DNA from: JBFLYO01 sp040756745
GTDB taxonomy: Bacteria > Bacteroidota > Ignavibacteria > UBA10030 > UBA6906
Assembly: GCA_040756745.1 (NCBI GenBank)
Contig: JBFLYO010000014.1
Coordinates: 25,101 to 89,100, forward strand
Length of the DNA: 64,000 nt
Direction: 5' to 3'
In this document: piece after piece, positions 54,701 to 63,055 of the stretch
Layout of the letters: the number at the start of each line of letters is the position of its first letter
Numbering within the stretch: position 1 is the first letter of the stretch
Translations under genes and position numbers: made by a program
Notes under the pieces: generated by a model
Told to the model about the DNA's origin: nothing
Databases searched by the model: none
Seen by the model: the letters and a program-made list of their open reading frames with translations, nothing else

Positions 54701-55076
54701 GGAAGTCATTGTTATCGGGATTGGCGAAGTCGATGAGCCAAACGGAGTCCCCTCGTTCACTGCTCCCGTCGCGATACTGTACAGGCACGCCGTCTGTGAG
54801 GTACCGGTGGAATAGCTCGTTGTTGGAGATCAGTTGCGGGGAGGTGAGGCGTTGGATTGCGTTAAGGCCTTGGTCTCGGGCTTCCTCAGGTATGGCCGGA
54901 TTCAAACGGGCGATTGCGTGGCGTAGTCTGCCGAGAAGAAGAACCTGTTCGAAGGTTTCTCGCTCGGATTTCGTGGCCTCGGGAGCGATAGCGAGGCCGG
55001 GGAGGTAATGCCAGCTAAGCGCTCGAAGTCCTTGGATCGATAGTTCTTCAATTTGGTTTTCGGTTATCTCAGGCAT
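51765..55076 (-). CDS. hsdR: type I restriction endonuclease subunit R
   Basis: About 1103 residues. N-terminal nuclease domain with the PD-(D/E)xK pattern (KRADVVLFVNG ... VVMELKNP), then the SF2 motor: Walker A WHTQGSGKSLSM, DEAH box VIADEAHRTQYGF, GFTGTPIEKED and later FDVPPLHTMYVDKPMRGHTL ... QAIARVNRVF. It translocates and cleaves unmethylated DNA together with HsdM and HsdS. ATG 55076 is chosen, since MPEITENQIEEL matches usual N-termini; a TTG upstream would add 11 residues. It is separated from hsdM/hsdS by four other elements, an uncommon spread. Confidence 0.95.
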   Translation of the reverse strand: MPEITENQIEELSIQGLRALSWHYLPGLAIAPEATKSERETFEQVLLLGRLRHAIARLNPAIPEEARDQGLNAIQRLTSPQLISNNELFHRYLTDGVPVQYRDGSSERGDSVWLIDFANPDNNDFLVVNQFTVVEKNQNKRADVVLFVNGIPLVVMELKNPADEQATIRRAYEQVQTYKATIPSLFAYNAFCVISDGHEARAGTISSDFGRFMAWKSPPQHLGRAGIDGSKEASPFTPQLETLIKGMLNWTTLLDLLRNFIVFEKTKKFDKKTGLMQVETVKKLAAYHQHFAVNKAVESTKRAAAEQGTRKGGVVWHTQGSGKSLSMAFFAGKVVSALDNPTIVVITDRNDLDDQLFDTFAASKQLLRQEPVQAENRNHLKELLKVASGGIVFTTIQKFFPAKQTAGRPEDNSESYELLSERKNIVVIADEAHRTQYGFAARVKEEKAEGTREVTGKRIAYGFAKYLRDALPNATYIGFTGTPIEKEDRNTPAVFGNYVDVYDVAQAVEDGATVRIYYESRLAKVSLEEEGRRLIAELDRELEEDLPDYAGQAGEQITDKSAYGGLKAKWARLEAIVGNEKRLRNLAKDLIAHFEQRQTANDGKGMIVAMSRRIAVDLYNEIVALRPDWHNDDLNKGVIKVVMTASSSDGPAMQKHHTTKSDRETLAERFKDPDDPLKLVIVRDMWLTGFDVPPLHTMYVDKPMRGHTLMQAIARVNRVFKDKPGGLVVDYLGIATDLKKALAFYSNAGGRGEPAETQEQAVAAMIEKLEIVRQMFSEKSASEKTIKVAEPTAYYGSEPSFDYRRFFAASAREKLSIILQAEEHILGLEDGKVRFIREVALLSQAFALSIPHPKAMEIKEEVAFFQAVRARLVKFEGGDGVRSDVEFETAIKQIIDQALTSDKVIDIFDAAGIKKPDISILSDEFLEEIQGMKHKNLAIELLRRILNDEIKVRSKYSLVKSKALLEMLESAIKKYQINLLTTAEIIQELIEIAREVKRADERGEELGLSKEELAFYDALEVNDSAVRILGDDTLREIAREIANRVRANATIDWTIRESARAKLMVVVRRTLNKFGYPPDKQKKAIDTVLKQAELMADFWVGAA

Positions 55077-55163
55077 TTGCTTGCAAATAAGCAATCCATT
55101 GTAAAACAACGGATTACGGGGTTTTCCACATCGAAAACTGCTCTGTTTTCAAATGAACATCAT

Positions 55164-55625
55164 CTAGAATTTCAGGTTGAGTTCTCTAATCATCTGCAAG
55201 AACCCCAACCATCGAACGTTCATCGCCTGGCAAACGTCCGGAATCCGCGGTTTAGTCAGCTTACCGGTCAAAATTTCGCCGGTCACCACAATCGCGTTTC
55301 TCTCCATTGCTGTCGCGATGACAAACGGGTCAGCTTTCGAGCGACCTCTCAACGTATCAACGAGCCGTGGATAGGTTGTTAAGATGTCGGCGGCGCGCTG
55401 TTGAATATCGGGCTCAAGCGGAATCAACATGCCCTTCCGCGCCTTCATCCATGTGTGCAGATCGTCAGACTTCTGCGCCAGCTCGACATACACTTCTTCG
55501 CTGGAAATGATCTCGCCTGCTTCGACTATCTCCTCAATCTTAGTCCAGAGAGTGGGGAACACATCCGGCGGGTAGAACCGTTGCCATCCGTCTAGCCACG
55601 CGCTCGTATCTACGCAATATGCCAT
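55164..55625 (-). CDS. DUF4411 PIN-like protein (putative toxin)
   Basis: 153 residues. YCVDTSAWLD at the N-terminus, the acidic SSEEVYVELAQ and KADPFVIATAM are the PIN-domain acidic residues of DUF4411 proteins, probable RNases. It follows the ImmA/IrrE gene by 13 bases; such pairs recur in bacteria and are regarded as toxin-antitoxin-like. It lies between hsdR and the rest of the restriction operon, which suits a guard or addiction role. Activity not shown by sequence alone. Confidence 0.85.
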   Translation of the reverse strand: MAYCVDTSAWLDGWQRFYPPDVFPTLWTKIEEIVEAGEIISSEEVYVELAQKSDDLHTWMKARKGMLIPLEPDIQQRAADILTTYPRLVDTLRGRSKADPFVIATAMERNAIVVTGEILTGKLTKPRIPDVCQAMNVRWLGFLQMIRELNLKF

Positions 55626-55638
55626 CGAGGAGGGGGCG

Positions 55639-56811
55639 TTAGACGGTTGATGGCGCGTGGTGCAGTACGCGGATGACGTTGTCGAAATACTTTAACTGAA
55701 TGCCGAGGTAGTCGGAGACCTCGGAACTGCTGATTGCATTTCGTTGGTAACCTTCGTGTACCATCGAAACGAACGGGCGTCCAACTGAAGCGATCACTCG
55801 GATTTCAATCGGTGGGCCGCCCCTCGACGTCGCCTTGAACCACGTTCGGTCTTGCCACACGGCCCTTTTTCGTTTGTACAATGACGCGTTGATCATTCTG
55901 AGCGAAAGCATCCGCCTAAGAAGGGCTTCGGGGCTGACTTTGATTCTGTTTGCAAGGTGCTGCAACGATTCGTCGCTTCCCCTGAGAACGTCCGGTTGGG
56001 ACCGAACCTCAGCGGTGAATTCAGATCTTGGCATCAGCACCGCAGCCGCAAGCCGGTTACTCGCTCGTTCCAGAACCTGATCTTCCGGCTGCCGCGTTCC
56101 TTCGATCGTACTTGTCCTGAAGCCGGCATTCGCAAACAGAATGTGGATGAACTCGTGTACGAGCGTAAAAATCTTTCCGTGCGGCGCGTCCTTGCTGTTC
56201 AACAGAATGACCGGCAGCGGTCCTTGAGGTATGCTTGTTCCCCGCATCTCGGTGAGTTCGACCTTAGATGCTTGAAACACAAGCACTCCCTGCGCCTCGA
56301 TGCTGGTGCGCCACATGTGAAGCGCTATGTGAGGAGTTGACCACTCAAGCTGCTCGTCCCAGGAGATACCCAGGAGCTCCCTGACACGCTGTGAAGCGAC
56401 TTCCTCACCTTCCTCTGGATGTAACCTGGCGGTCATGACGGGAACCGCCTCCCCGAGCCGTTCGTACAAGTCTCGTGCAACTTCACGACGATACAGAGCC
56501 ATTCGGAGTACGGTTTGGAATTGCATCGACTCCCGCTTGGGGAGCAGACCGGGAAGGCGGCGAAATTCTTTCTGAGGGTCAAAGCCCTGAGGAGGCTGTG
56601 GGAGAAAAAAGACGGCAAGTGGACGCTTATACACCTCGCCAAGCTTCCGCAATTGAGAAATACTCGGCCGCTCTTTACCGTCCTCCCAGGCACGCAAGAC
56701 GGCAGGCTCGATTCCCGCTTTGGCAGCCGCGTCCTCGACACCGAGCCGTATGCTTTCCCGTGCCCAAATCAACAGGGAAGGTCTAATGTTTGATTCGATG
56801 GATTTTGCCAT
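55639..56811 (-). CDS. XRE helix-turn-helix plus ImmA/IrrE metallopeptidase
   Basis: 390 residues. A helix-turn-helix domain (about 10-65; LGVEDAAAKAGIEPAVLRAW) is followed by an ImmA/IrrE (M78) peptidase domain with the zinc motif LVHEFIHILF near residue 217, and a helical C-terminus. M78 peptidases cleave repressors; with the DUF4411 partner downstream the protein probably acts as antitoxin/regulator. It begins 31 bases after the hsdS relic, which suggests that it once followed an intact hsdS. Confidence 0.88.
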   Translation of the reverse strand: MAKSIESNIRPSLLIWARESIRLGVEDAAAKAGIEPAVLRAWEDGKERPSISQLRKLGEVYKRPLAVFFLPQPPQGFDPQKEFRRLPGLLPKRESMQFQTVLRMALYRREVARDLYERLGEAVPVMTARLHPEEGEEVASQRVRELLGISWDEQLEWSTPHIALHMWRTSIEAQGVLVFQASKVELTEMRGTSIPQGPLPVILLNSKDAPHGKIFTLVHEFIHILFANAGFRTSTIEGTRQPEDQVLERASNRLAAAVLMPRSEFTAEVRSQPDVLRGSDESLQHLANRIKVSPEALLRRMLSLRMINASLYKRKRAVWQDRTWFKATSRGGPPIEIRVIASVGRPFVSMVHEGYQRNAISSSEVSDYLGIQLKYFDNVIRVLHHAPSTV

Positions 56812-56841
56812 ATGGTAATAACGGAAACATTCAGTCCATCG

Positions 56842-56928
56842 TCAACCAGCCAGCGCCCTCTCCCTCAACCGCAACTGCCCACTCATCAACTTCGGCAAGA
56901 GCGTGTCCTATATTTGCGTCGACGAGCC
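56842..56928 (-). pseudogene. 3' relic of another hsdS gene
   Basis: On the minus strand, after a TAG at 56910-56908, the frame DTLLPKLMSGQLRLRERALA (56907 downward) runs to a stop at 56842. It matches the C-terminus of the intact HsdS in this locus, which has RDTLLPKLMSGEVRV, with the Arg codon before the motif replaced by the stop. Weak similarity continues upstream (SSTQI). Only about 25-30 codons of the end remain. Confidence 0.75.
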
Positions 56929-56952
56929 AATCTGCCGTCTTATGTCAGTTTA

Positions 56953-58680
56953 TCACTGCAACGCATCAATCTTAGTAGCATTCAACTCGCCTAAATCCTC
57001 GATGAGGGCAGGGGGGATGAACTCCAAGAAAGATGATTTCTCAAATGGTGCAATCCAGTTGCCGTGATTGTCTTTTGGGGCGTATAACCACTTGTTTGAA
57101 ACCACGTGGCACTGTTTTCTTGTTCTGGTGAGGGCGACGATGAATTGTCCGATTTCAACATCTCTTACCCTGTCGGGATTCATTGGAATCGAACCGTTGT
57201 TTGCCCCGACAATGACGACATGCCCCGCTGATAGGCCTTTGCAGCCTTTGAACGAAGTTAGAAGAATTGAAGGTGCAGTTCGGTCAACCTCGAGTTTTTC
57301 CTGAACGGTTGGAAAAAGTCGGTCTATAACTTCGTCAGCATTGCCAGCCAAGATTCTGTCAAGTTTCCGTCTGTTGACTTCTGAAACCACGCCGTCATTG
57401 CGACAGGCCTTCAGTATTTTCAGCACTTCCAATTGTCTCAATAGCAAGCCTTTGTCCAACAAACTCTTGAATGGTGTCCCATCAATTGATTTCGTGATCA
57501 TGGTCTCGAAGGGTTCCTGATCAACGGAGAACTCGGCGACAATCCTCCATCCAAGATTGCTGTCTCTCACCTTCAGAAGCTGTTCGTATCCATCCGCCAG
57601 TCTATAACCGACGTCTCCGGATTTCGCATATTTGAGTTGCGGATAGACTTTCTTTAGATCCTTCTCGATCTTCGCGAGGTATTGTTTTGGGCCAACGATG
57701 AGTACGGTTGGGTATTCATTACCTTCGATCCAAGACTCGCCAACTTCGGCCGCAGAAACTCCTGAAATTACCTTTCGTACATACTTCGCAACTGCAAGGG
57801 CATTCGTGCAGCGCCCGATTACAATCTTAGGGTACTGCCTATTCTCCACTTCCTTGTCGGCCAAATAGCATTCGAAAGGTTTTGAGATACGGTCCTTCAG
57901 CGCCCCTTTCCTCTTCGCAGCGCGAATAATCGCATTTGTTGCTCTTACAATTGGATCAGGGCAGCGACTACAAAATGGCAGCTGAAACGTCTCGTACTCC
58001 CCGGATCTGAACTTGGTTCTGAGGTAATTGGGTGAAGCGTATCGATCATCATAGATTGCTTGATCATCGTCGCCAACGAGTATGATCGGGCCTCTTTTCT
58101 GCAGTTCGTCGATAAATGCAACTTCCAGAATGTTGAAATCCTGGAATTCATCAATCAATATTTGATGGAATTGCGGAAGAATGTCGGCGTTTTCTTTCAA
58201 TGCTTTATAGAGCCGATACACGGAATCGTTGAACGATACAACCTCATAGTAATCTCCTCTCTCGAGGTAGAATCGGATGTCATCAGTGGCGACCTGAAGG
58301 CACTGAAACTGCATGTCGAAGGCTGAAAACCCTTTCCCAAGTATGTTGGAATCCTGTGCGATCACTTCCGACAAATATGGTACCAGTTCGACCCTTCCGT
58401 TTTGCTGGTGGAGAATCTTTTTGCAGTATGCATGGAATGTTTTTACTTCAGCAACCTGACCCAATGACTTGTCCATATCTTCCGCGAGCTTTCGGATAAA
58501 CGTCATTGCGATATTCTCGCCACCCTTCCTTAGTTCAAGAACTTTCTTAAAAGTGAAGGTCTTCCCTGTCCCAGGGCCCGCGACGATTATTTTCCTTTTT
58601 GCCCGCGAATTAAGAATAGCTCTAAGACAGCGACTTCTTTCGCGCTCCTGAGTCTTCTTTAGGTCATGTTTCCTCATCAT
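56953..58680 (-). CDS. UvrD-like superfamily 1 helicase in the restriction operon
   Basis: 575 residues. SF1 motifs are all present: Walker A IIVAGPGTGKTFTFK, Ia/Ib FIRKLAEDMD, II ILIDEFQDFN, III LVGDDDQAIYDDR, a CxxC stretch FCSRCPDP, V TSFKGCKGLSAGHVVIVGAN and VI IVALTRTRKQCHVVSN. No nuclease domain. It starts 9 bases after hsdS, so it is co-transcribed with hsdM-hsdS. It is not a standard subunit of type I systems; related lone helicases occur in several defence loci with a nuclease or ATPase partner. Its role here is unknown. Confidence 0.85.
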   Translation of the reverse strand: MMRKHDLKKTQERERSRCLRAILNSRAKRKIIVAGPGTGKTFTFKKVLELRKGGENIAMTFIRKLAEDMDKSLGQVAEVKTFHAYCKKILHQQNGRVELVPYLSEVIAQDSNILGKGFSAFDMQFQCLQVATDDIRFYLERGDYYEVVSFNDSVYRLYKALKENADILPQFHQILIDEFQDFNILEVAFIDELQKRGPIILVGDDDQAIYDDRYASPNYLRTKFRSGEYETFQLPFCSRCPDPIVRATNAIIRAAKRKGALKDRISKPFECYLADKEVENRQYPKIVIGRCTNALAVAKYVRKVISGVSAAEVGESWIEGNEYPTVLIVGPKQYLAKIEKDLKKVYPQLKYAKSGDVGYRLADGYEQLLKVRDSNLGWRIVAEFSVDQEPFETMITKSIDGTPFKSLLDKGLLLRQLEVLKILKACRNDGVVSEVNRRKLDRILAGNADEVIDRLFPTVQEKLEVDRTAPSILLTSFKGCKGLSAGHVVIVGANNGSIPMNPDRVRDVEIGQFIVALTRTRKQCHVVSNKWLYAPKDNHGNWIAPFEKSSFLEFIPPALIEDLGELNATKIDALQ

Positions 58681-58689
58681 CTTCTGAAG

Positions 58690-59907
58690 CTAGTACTTCA
58701 CCCTCACTTCACCACTCATCAGCTTGGGTAGCAGTGTATCCCGCATCTGCGCCAACGTGCGGATCTGATCAAGATTCTCGTCAATCTTGAGCCAGTAGTG
58801 GTTTGTCAACTTCGCGAATTCTTCACTCTTGTCGTCAGGGGGCTTTGGAAACGAGAGATCAAAGATGACTTCGGGATCAACTCTTTGATGGCTCCCACTT
58901 GTACCGCCTACGGCGTTTTCTAACTCTTGGGTCACTGCTGGTGATTTCAAGAAGCAGTAGATGAAACCGAAATAGTTCTTATTCTTTGGCTTCACAACTT
59001 GAAACTCTGTTGAGCATATCGACAAAGTCTCATCGATTTGGCCGAACACGGGCCAAACTCTCGGGAATCTTGGGTTGAGTTTTGAGATCAGGATCGAATC
59101 CGAAATGACACGAAACTTGTTACTCAAAATGTTCTTGCCTAATTCTTTCTTAGGTTCGCGGCCGTTGTCATATGCCGGAACACTGTAATGCGAGAATAGA
59201 AGCGTTGGTTGTTTCGATGGACTGATGCTTTCCTTCACGTGGTCAGCAATATCTTTGAGCGCAATTTCTTGCAATCGATTGGCTTCCTCCAGAAACCACT
59301 GCCTCCACACCGCCTCGGCCAATTGCTCCAGCGTCGTGTTTTCCCGGTGCAACAGGTCAATTTTGTCATCCAGACAGCTGAGCACGGAGGCAATTGCGCG
59401 CTGCTCACCCAACGGTGGCGCCGGCAGGCATACCTGCTTGAGCGCCGAGAGATTTAACGTTGGTTGTACAGTATCCATGGTGTGGCTATAAACCTGATAC
59501 CTCACAGGTTCATGCAGAAAACAATACGAAATGAATCGCGCGTCAAATTCATGAGCGATTCTAGAAACGCTCACGGCCCTCGCCACATTCCATCCCGCCA
59601 TATCCTCGGGTACGATTGCACATTGGCCAACAATTCCGACGACAGTGATCAGAAGCTCTCCTCCCCTCAATCTCGTGCGCGAATACTTTTCCTCTATCTC
59701 CCGTTCCACGAATAGAGCGTCATTCTTGACGATCCGACCCTGCTTGATGTTGTTTACACGTACAATTGGAACACCGCCGATTGGAAAATGGGAACCAGGT
59801 TGAACAATACCATACGACAACCCCCCAGGTAGGATCAATTGCTCGTACCGTAAGCACTCCCAGTGCGCCGGCATCTCACCCAGCTCGCTATGCCTCCGCT
59901 CACGCAT
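58690..59907 (-). CDS. hsdS: type I restriction-modification specificity subunit S
   Basis: 405 residues with two target-recognition domains (about 1-165 and 200-350) and the two conserved helices: LPAPPLGEQRAIASVLSCLD with DDKIDLLHRENTTLEQLAEA after the first, and LTNHYWLKIDENLDQIRTLA with RDTLLPKLMSG after the second. Each recognition domain reads half of a bipartite DNA site. Start at 59907 overlaps the hsdM stop by 8 bases. The sequence is AT-richer than the chromosome around it. Confidence 0.94.
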   Translation of the reverse strand: MRERRHSELGEMPAHWECLRYEQLILPGGLSYGIVQPGSHFPIGGVPIVRVNNIKQGRIVKNDALFVEREIEEKYSRTRLRGGELLITVVGIVGQCAIVPEDMAGWNVARAVSVSRIAHEFDARFISYCFLHEPVRYQVYSHTMDTVQPTLNLSALKQVCLPAPPLGEQRAIASVLSCLDDKIDLLHRENTTLEQLAEAVWRQWFLEEANRLQEIALKDIADHVKESISPSKQPTLLFSHYSVPAYDNGREPKKELGKNILSNKFRVISDSILISKLNPRFPRVWPVFGQIDETLSICSTEFQVVKPKNKNYFGFIYCFLKSPAVTQELENAVGGTSGSHQRVDPEVIFDLSFPKPPDDKSEEFAKLTNHYWLKIDENLDQIRTLAQMRDTLLPKLMSGEVRVKY

Positions 59908-61489
59908 CGCCGTTCACGTTACCAATGATCTTCGAGAGGTTTTGTCGTATTCGTTCGCTCAGCATATTTTCCTCCATCATTTGCGCCTCGAGTTGGGATT
60001 TCAGATCAAGGAACCGCTCTACAAAATTGAAGTCATCCTCGTCATCCGGCAGGCCAATATAGCGTCCCGGCGTGAGCACGTGGTTGAGTCTGCTAACATC
60101 GTCCAGCGACGCGCTCTTGCAGAACCCCGGGACGTCTTTGTACCCGTCCTCTCCCGTGCGCCAGCTATGGAAGGTCTTTCCGACCGTCCCAATGTCTTCA
60201 TCCGACAACTCCCGATTCCGACGGTTCACAAGGAACCCCATATTGCGGGCATCAATAAAGAGAATCGCCCCTTTGCGTCTCTTGTCCCGCGTTATGAACC
60301 AGAGACATGCCGGGATCTGCGTGTTCAGGAAAAGCTTCGTAGGAAGATTCACAATACACTCCACCACGTCATGCTCAATGAGCGCTTTCCGAATGTCCCC
60401 CTCGTTATTCGTCTTGCTTGTGAGGGATCCCTTAGCCAGCACAAACCCTGCTCTTCCATTCGGTGCAAGGTGATACAGGAAATGCAATATCCACGCGTAG
60501 TTGGCACTATTCACCGGCGGCACAAGCGACTCGCCCCACGGCTTCCACCGCCCATCATCGCGAAGCAGTTCGCCCGACCAGTCACTGTCGTTAAACGGCG
60601 GGTTGGCAAGGATGAAGTCGGCCTTCAAATCCTTGTGCGCATCGTTCAGGAATGAGCCTTCGTTGTTCCACTTCACGTTGGTGCCGTCGATGTGCCGGAT
60701 GGCAAGGTTCATCTTCGCCAGCTTCCAGGTCGTCTGGTTACTCTCCTGCCCGTAAATCGAAATCCTGTCCTCGGGCTTCAGAGTGAGCCCGTTCTTTTTC
60801 TTCTTGTAGTGATCCTGGTGCGCTTTCACAAACTTCTCACTCTGCACGAACATCCCGCCGGAACCGCAGCACGGATCGAATACACGGCCTTCGTACGGTT
60901 CCAACATCTCGACGAGAAGCTGTACAACGTGCGTGGGAGTGTAGAACTGTCCCCCCTTTTTCCCTTCCGCAAGTGCGAATTGCCCGAGGAAATACTCATA
61001 CACTTTGCCGAGCACGTCCCTGCTCTGAGCTTCCTTCGTCCCGATGGTCGCCGTTGAGAAAAGGTCAATAAGCCCGCCAAGCGATTGCTTGTCCAGCTTC
61101 TCCTGAGCAAAGACAATCGGCAGAACTCCCCGCAGCGAGGGGTTGTCCTTCTCAATCGCAAGCAGCGCATCGTCAACGTCTTTGCCTATTGTGGGGAGTT
61201 TTGCCCGAGCCTGCAGCCATTTCCAGCGTGCGGAGGGGGGAACGTAAAACACCTTCTCAGCGGTGTACTCATTTTTGTCTTCGGGATCCGCTCCCGCGTA
61301 CTCTCCCTCCCCCTCGACGAGTTTCTCGTGCAGTTCAGAGAATGCATCTGAAATATATTTCAAGAAGATGAGCCCAAGCACAACATGCTTGTACTCCGCC
61401 GCATCCATGTTTTTTCGGAGCTTGTCGGCGGCAGCCCAGAGCTTCTTTTCTAAGGGCTGCTGTTGTTCAGGTTTTCTGAATTTCGACAT
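59900..61489 (-). CDS. hsdM: type I restriction-modification methyltransferase subunit M
   Basis: 529 residues. Helical N-terminal domain (LWAAADKLRKNMDAAEYKHV), then the N6-adenine methyltransferase core: SAM-binding VFDPCCGSGGMFVQSEKF and catalytic ILANPPFNDSDW (NPPF). It methylates adenine in the sites chosen by HsdS and also forms part of the restriction complex. AGAAGGT precedes ATG 61489. Start lies 64 bases after the AbiEii stop, so the AbiE promoter could also serve this operon. Confidence 0.96.
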   Translation of the reverse strand: MSKFRKPEQQQPLEKKLWAAADKLRKNMDAAEYKHVVLGLIFLKYISDAFSELHEKLVEGEGEYAGADPEDKNEYTAEKVFYVPPSARWKWLQARAKLPTIGKDVDDALLAIEKDNPSLRGVLPIVFAQEKLDKQSLGGLIDLFSTATIGTKEAQSRDVLGKVYEYFLGQFALAEGKKGGQFYTPTHVVQLLVEMLEPYEGRVFDPCCGSGGMFVQSEKFVKAHQDHYKKKKNGLTLKPEDRISIYGQESNQTTWKLAKMNLAIRHIDGTNVKWNNEGSFLNDAHKDLKADFILANPPFNDSDWSGELLRDDGRWKPWGESLVPPVNSANYAWILHFLYHLAPNGRAGFVLAKGSLTSKTNNEGDIRKALIEHDVVECIVNLPTKLFLNTQIPACLWFITRDKRRKGAILFIDARNMGFLVNRRNRELSDEDIGTVGKTFHSWRTGEDGYKDVPGFCKSASLDDVSRLNHVLTPGRYIGLPDDEDDFNFVERFLDLKSQLEAQMMEENMLSERIRQNLSKIIGNVNGDA

Positions 61490-61553
61490 GGTACCTTCTC
61501 ATTGGAAACCGCTCATCCACTGGTCCGATGAAAGAAACTGCCTGTAGAATGCG

Positions 61554-62465
61554 CTACGCCCACCTCTTGCCTTTTGAGCTCCAATTGTAACCCGTCGTCT
61601 TTCCCTCGAGCGCTGCCGTTACGACCGGAGAGAGAAATGTACGGATTTCCTCAAAAACAGCCTTGAAATCCTCATTGGTCCTCAGCCGTGTTCGTTTCTT
61701 AAAAGCTTCCCAATGGCGTTGGAAATTGGCCTGGCCCGCAAGGTCAGACTCAAGCAATTCACGAGCGTCGTTCAAACCTGTCTGCCTTCGTTCAAAAGTG
61801 TGCTCAATCGCCGATTGAAGCAAAGTACTTCCGAAATCGAATTCACTTGCCAGAAACTGGATATCGTAGAAGTCTTTCATTCGCGTATTGAAGGTTGTGA
61901 GCTTCACAATGGCCTCAAACTTCTCTGCGACAATTGTTTCCTTAGAGTAGGCGAGAACCTTCACCGTTTCTGTGGTCAGCAGGGTTGGGTAATCCATTTG
62001 AACTGGATGAGGACTGACGATATCGCCGAACCCAAAATCTATTTGAATTGTATTTCGTGCCGATCCGATCTTCGCGGTTATCCTGATCCGAACGCCTTCG
62101 TAATCGGCATCTTCCTTGATAGCCTCGCTCTTCACGGATTCAGGCAGAAATGCCGTGCCGTCGGGAATGTTGATGGAGGCGATTTCCCTGGTAACCTCTT
62201 CAAGATTCTTTCGATCGCTTGAAACGTTTACGCCGAGGAAATCTATGTCTCGTGTCGGTCTGGCTTTGTCAATGCTATATCCGAGAAGTAGGAATCCTCC
62301 CTTCAAGACGAATTTGTTGACGTAACCTGACAGGGCGAGACGCGAGAGAAATCTCTCTTGGATGTACCGAAGCAAGAGGAAATTGTAATCGACATTCCCT
62401 TGGCTCGCAACATTCTTGAGCCGGGCCAGTACTGAGGCTGATATGTTTGCCGGCTTCCTCATCAT
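61554..62465 (-). CDS. abiEii: AbiEii-type nucleotidyltransferase toxin
   Basis: 303 residues of the nucleotidyl transferase AbiEii/AbiGii family: GGFLLLGYSIDKARPTRDID holds the GG...TRDID metal/nucleotide site, followed by KIGSARNTIQIDFGFGDIV with a third acidic residue and a C-terminal helical part. AbiE is a type IV toxin-antitoxin system that aborts phage infection; the toxin transfers nucleotides to target RNAs. Start overlaps the antitoxin stop by 4 bases. Confidence 0.9.
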   Translation of the reverse strand: MMRKPANISASVLARLKNVASQGNVDYNFLLLRYIQERFLSRLALSGYVNKFVLKGGFLLLGYSIDKARPTRDIDFLGVNVSSDRKNLEEVTREIASINIPDGTAFLPESVKSEAIKEDADYEGVRIRITAKIGSARNTIQIDFGFGDIVSPHPVQMDYPTLLTTETVKVLAYSKETIVAEKFEAIVKLTTFNTRMKDFYDIQFLASEFDFGSTLLQSAIEHTFERRQTGLNDARELLESDLAGQANFQRHWEAFKKRTRLRTNEDFKAVFEEIRTFLSPVVTAALEGKTTGYNWSSKGKRWA

Positions 62466-63055
62466 CCGACAATGGCCTTTACGTATTGTGTAGCTATTCC
62501 CTTTACGCGGCAGACCTCGGCAACTTTCATGAGCTTGTTGAGATCGCGCTTGCGACGCTTCAGGTATTCTTTGAGGCCCTCAAGGGCAAGATCCTCACCG
62601 AGCTTGTACCGGTACCGAAGAAGATCGCAAACAGTCTTTTCCGGGCCGTAAATCCGGATATGCCCGGCCTTCGATTCGTGATGTTCGATGCCTGTCCTGT
62701 ATTGGTTCTCGGAGAAGAAGTATGCTTCGCTTGGAGGATAGGCAAGGTCAATCGGCTTGTCCGACGTCGGAATTGCATAAGTAATCACCGTAGGGACAAA
62801 GGTTGTAAGGTCATGGTACGCGAGTGCCGACGTGAGACAAATGACCGCCTTTGGCATGGCAAGGCAAATTTCGACTAGGCCAGTCGTTTCTGCTGGGGTG
62901 ATGTCGGCGAGGCGATAGAGCCCCGCTTTCACTTTCACAAGCTGGCCGTCCTGAACGAGTCTGCGGATATCGCGGGTTTGGAATCCAGCGGCTTTCATAT
63001 CCTTCATGCGGCCGTATCCCTTACGTTCCCGGATATATTTGATGATCGCGTCCAT
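62462..63055 (-). CDS. abiEi: AbiEi-type antitoxin
   Basis: 197 residues. The N-terminal winged helix (MKDMKAAGFQTRDIRRLVQDG, LVKVKAGLYRLAD) and the following domain (ICLAMPKAVICLTSALAYHD, YGPEKTVCDLLRYRYKLG) are the AbiEi pattern. AbiEi represses its own operon and counteracts AbiEii. It heads the operon, with a promoter at 63080-63110. Confidence 0.9.
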   Translation of the reverse strand: MDAIIKYIRERKGYGRMKDMKAAGFQTRDIRRLVQDGQLVKVKAGLYRLADITPAETTGLVEICLAMPKAVICLTSALAYHDLTTFVPTVITYAIPTSDKPIDLAYPPSEAYFFSENQYRTGIEHHESKAGHIRIYGPEKTVCDLLRYRYKLGEDLALEGLKEYLKRRKRDLNKLMKVAEVCRVKGIATQYVKAIVG

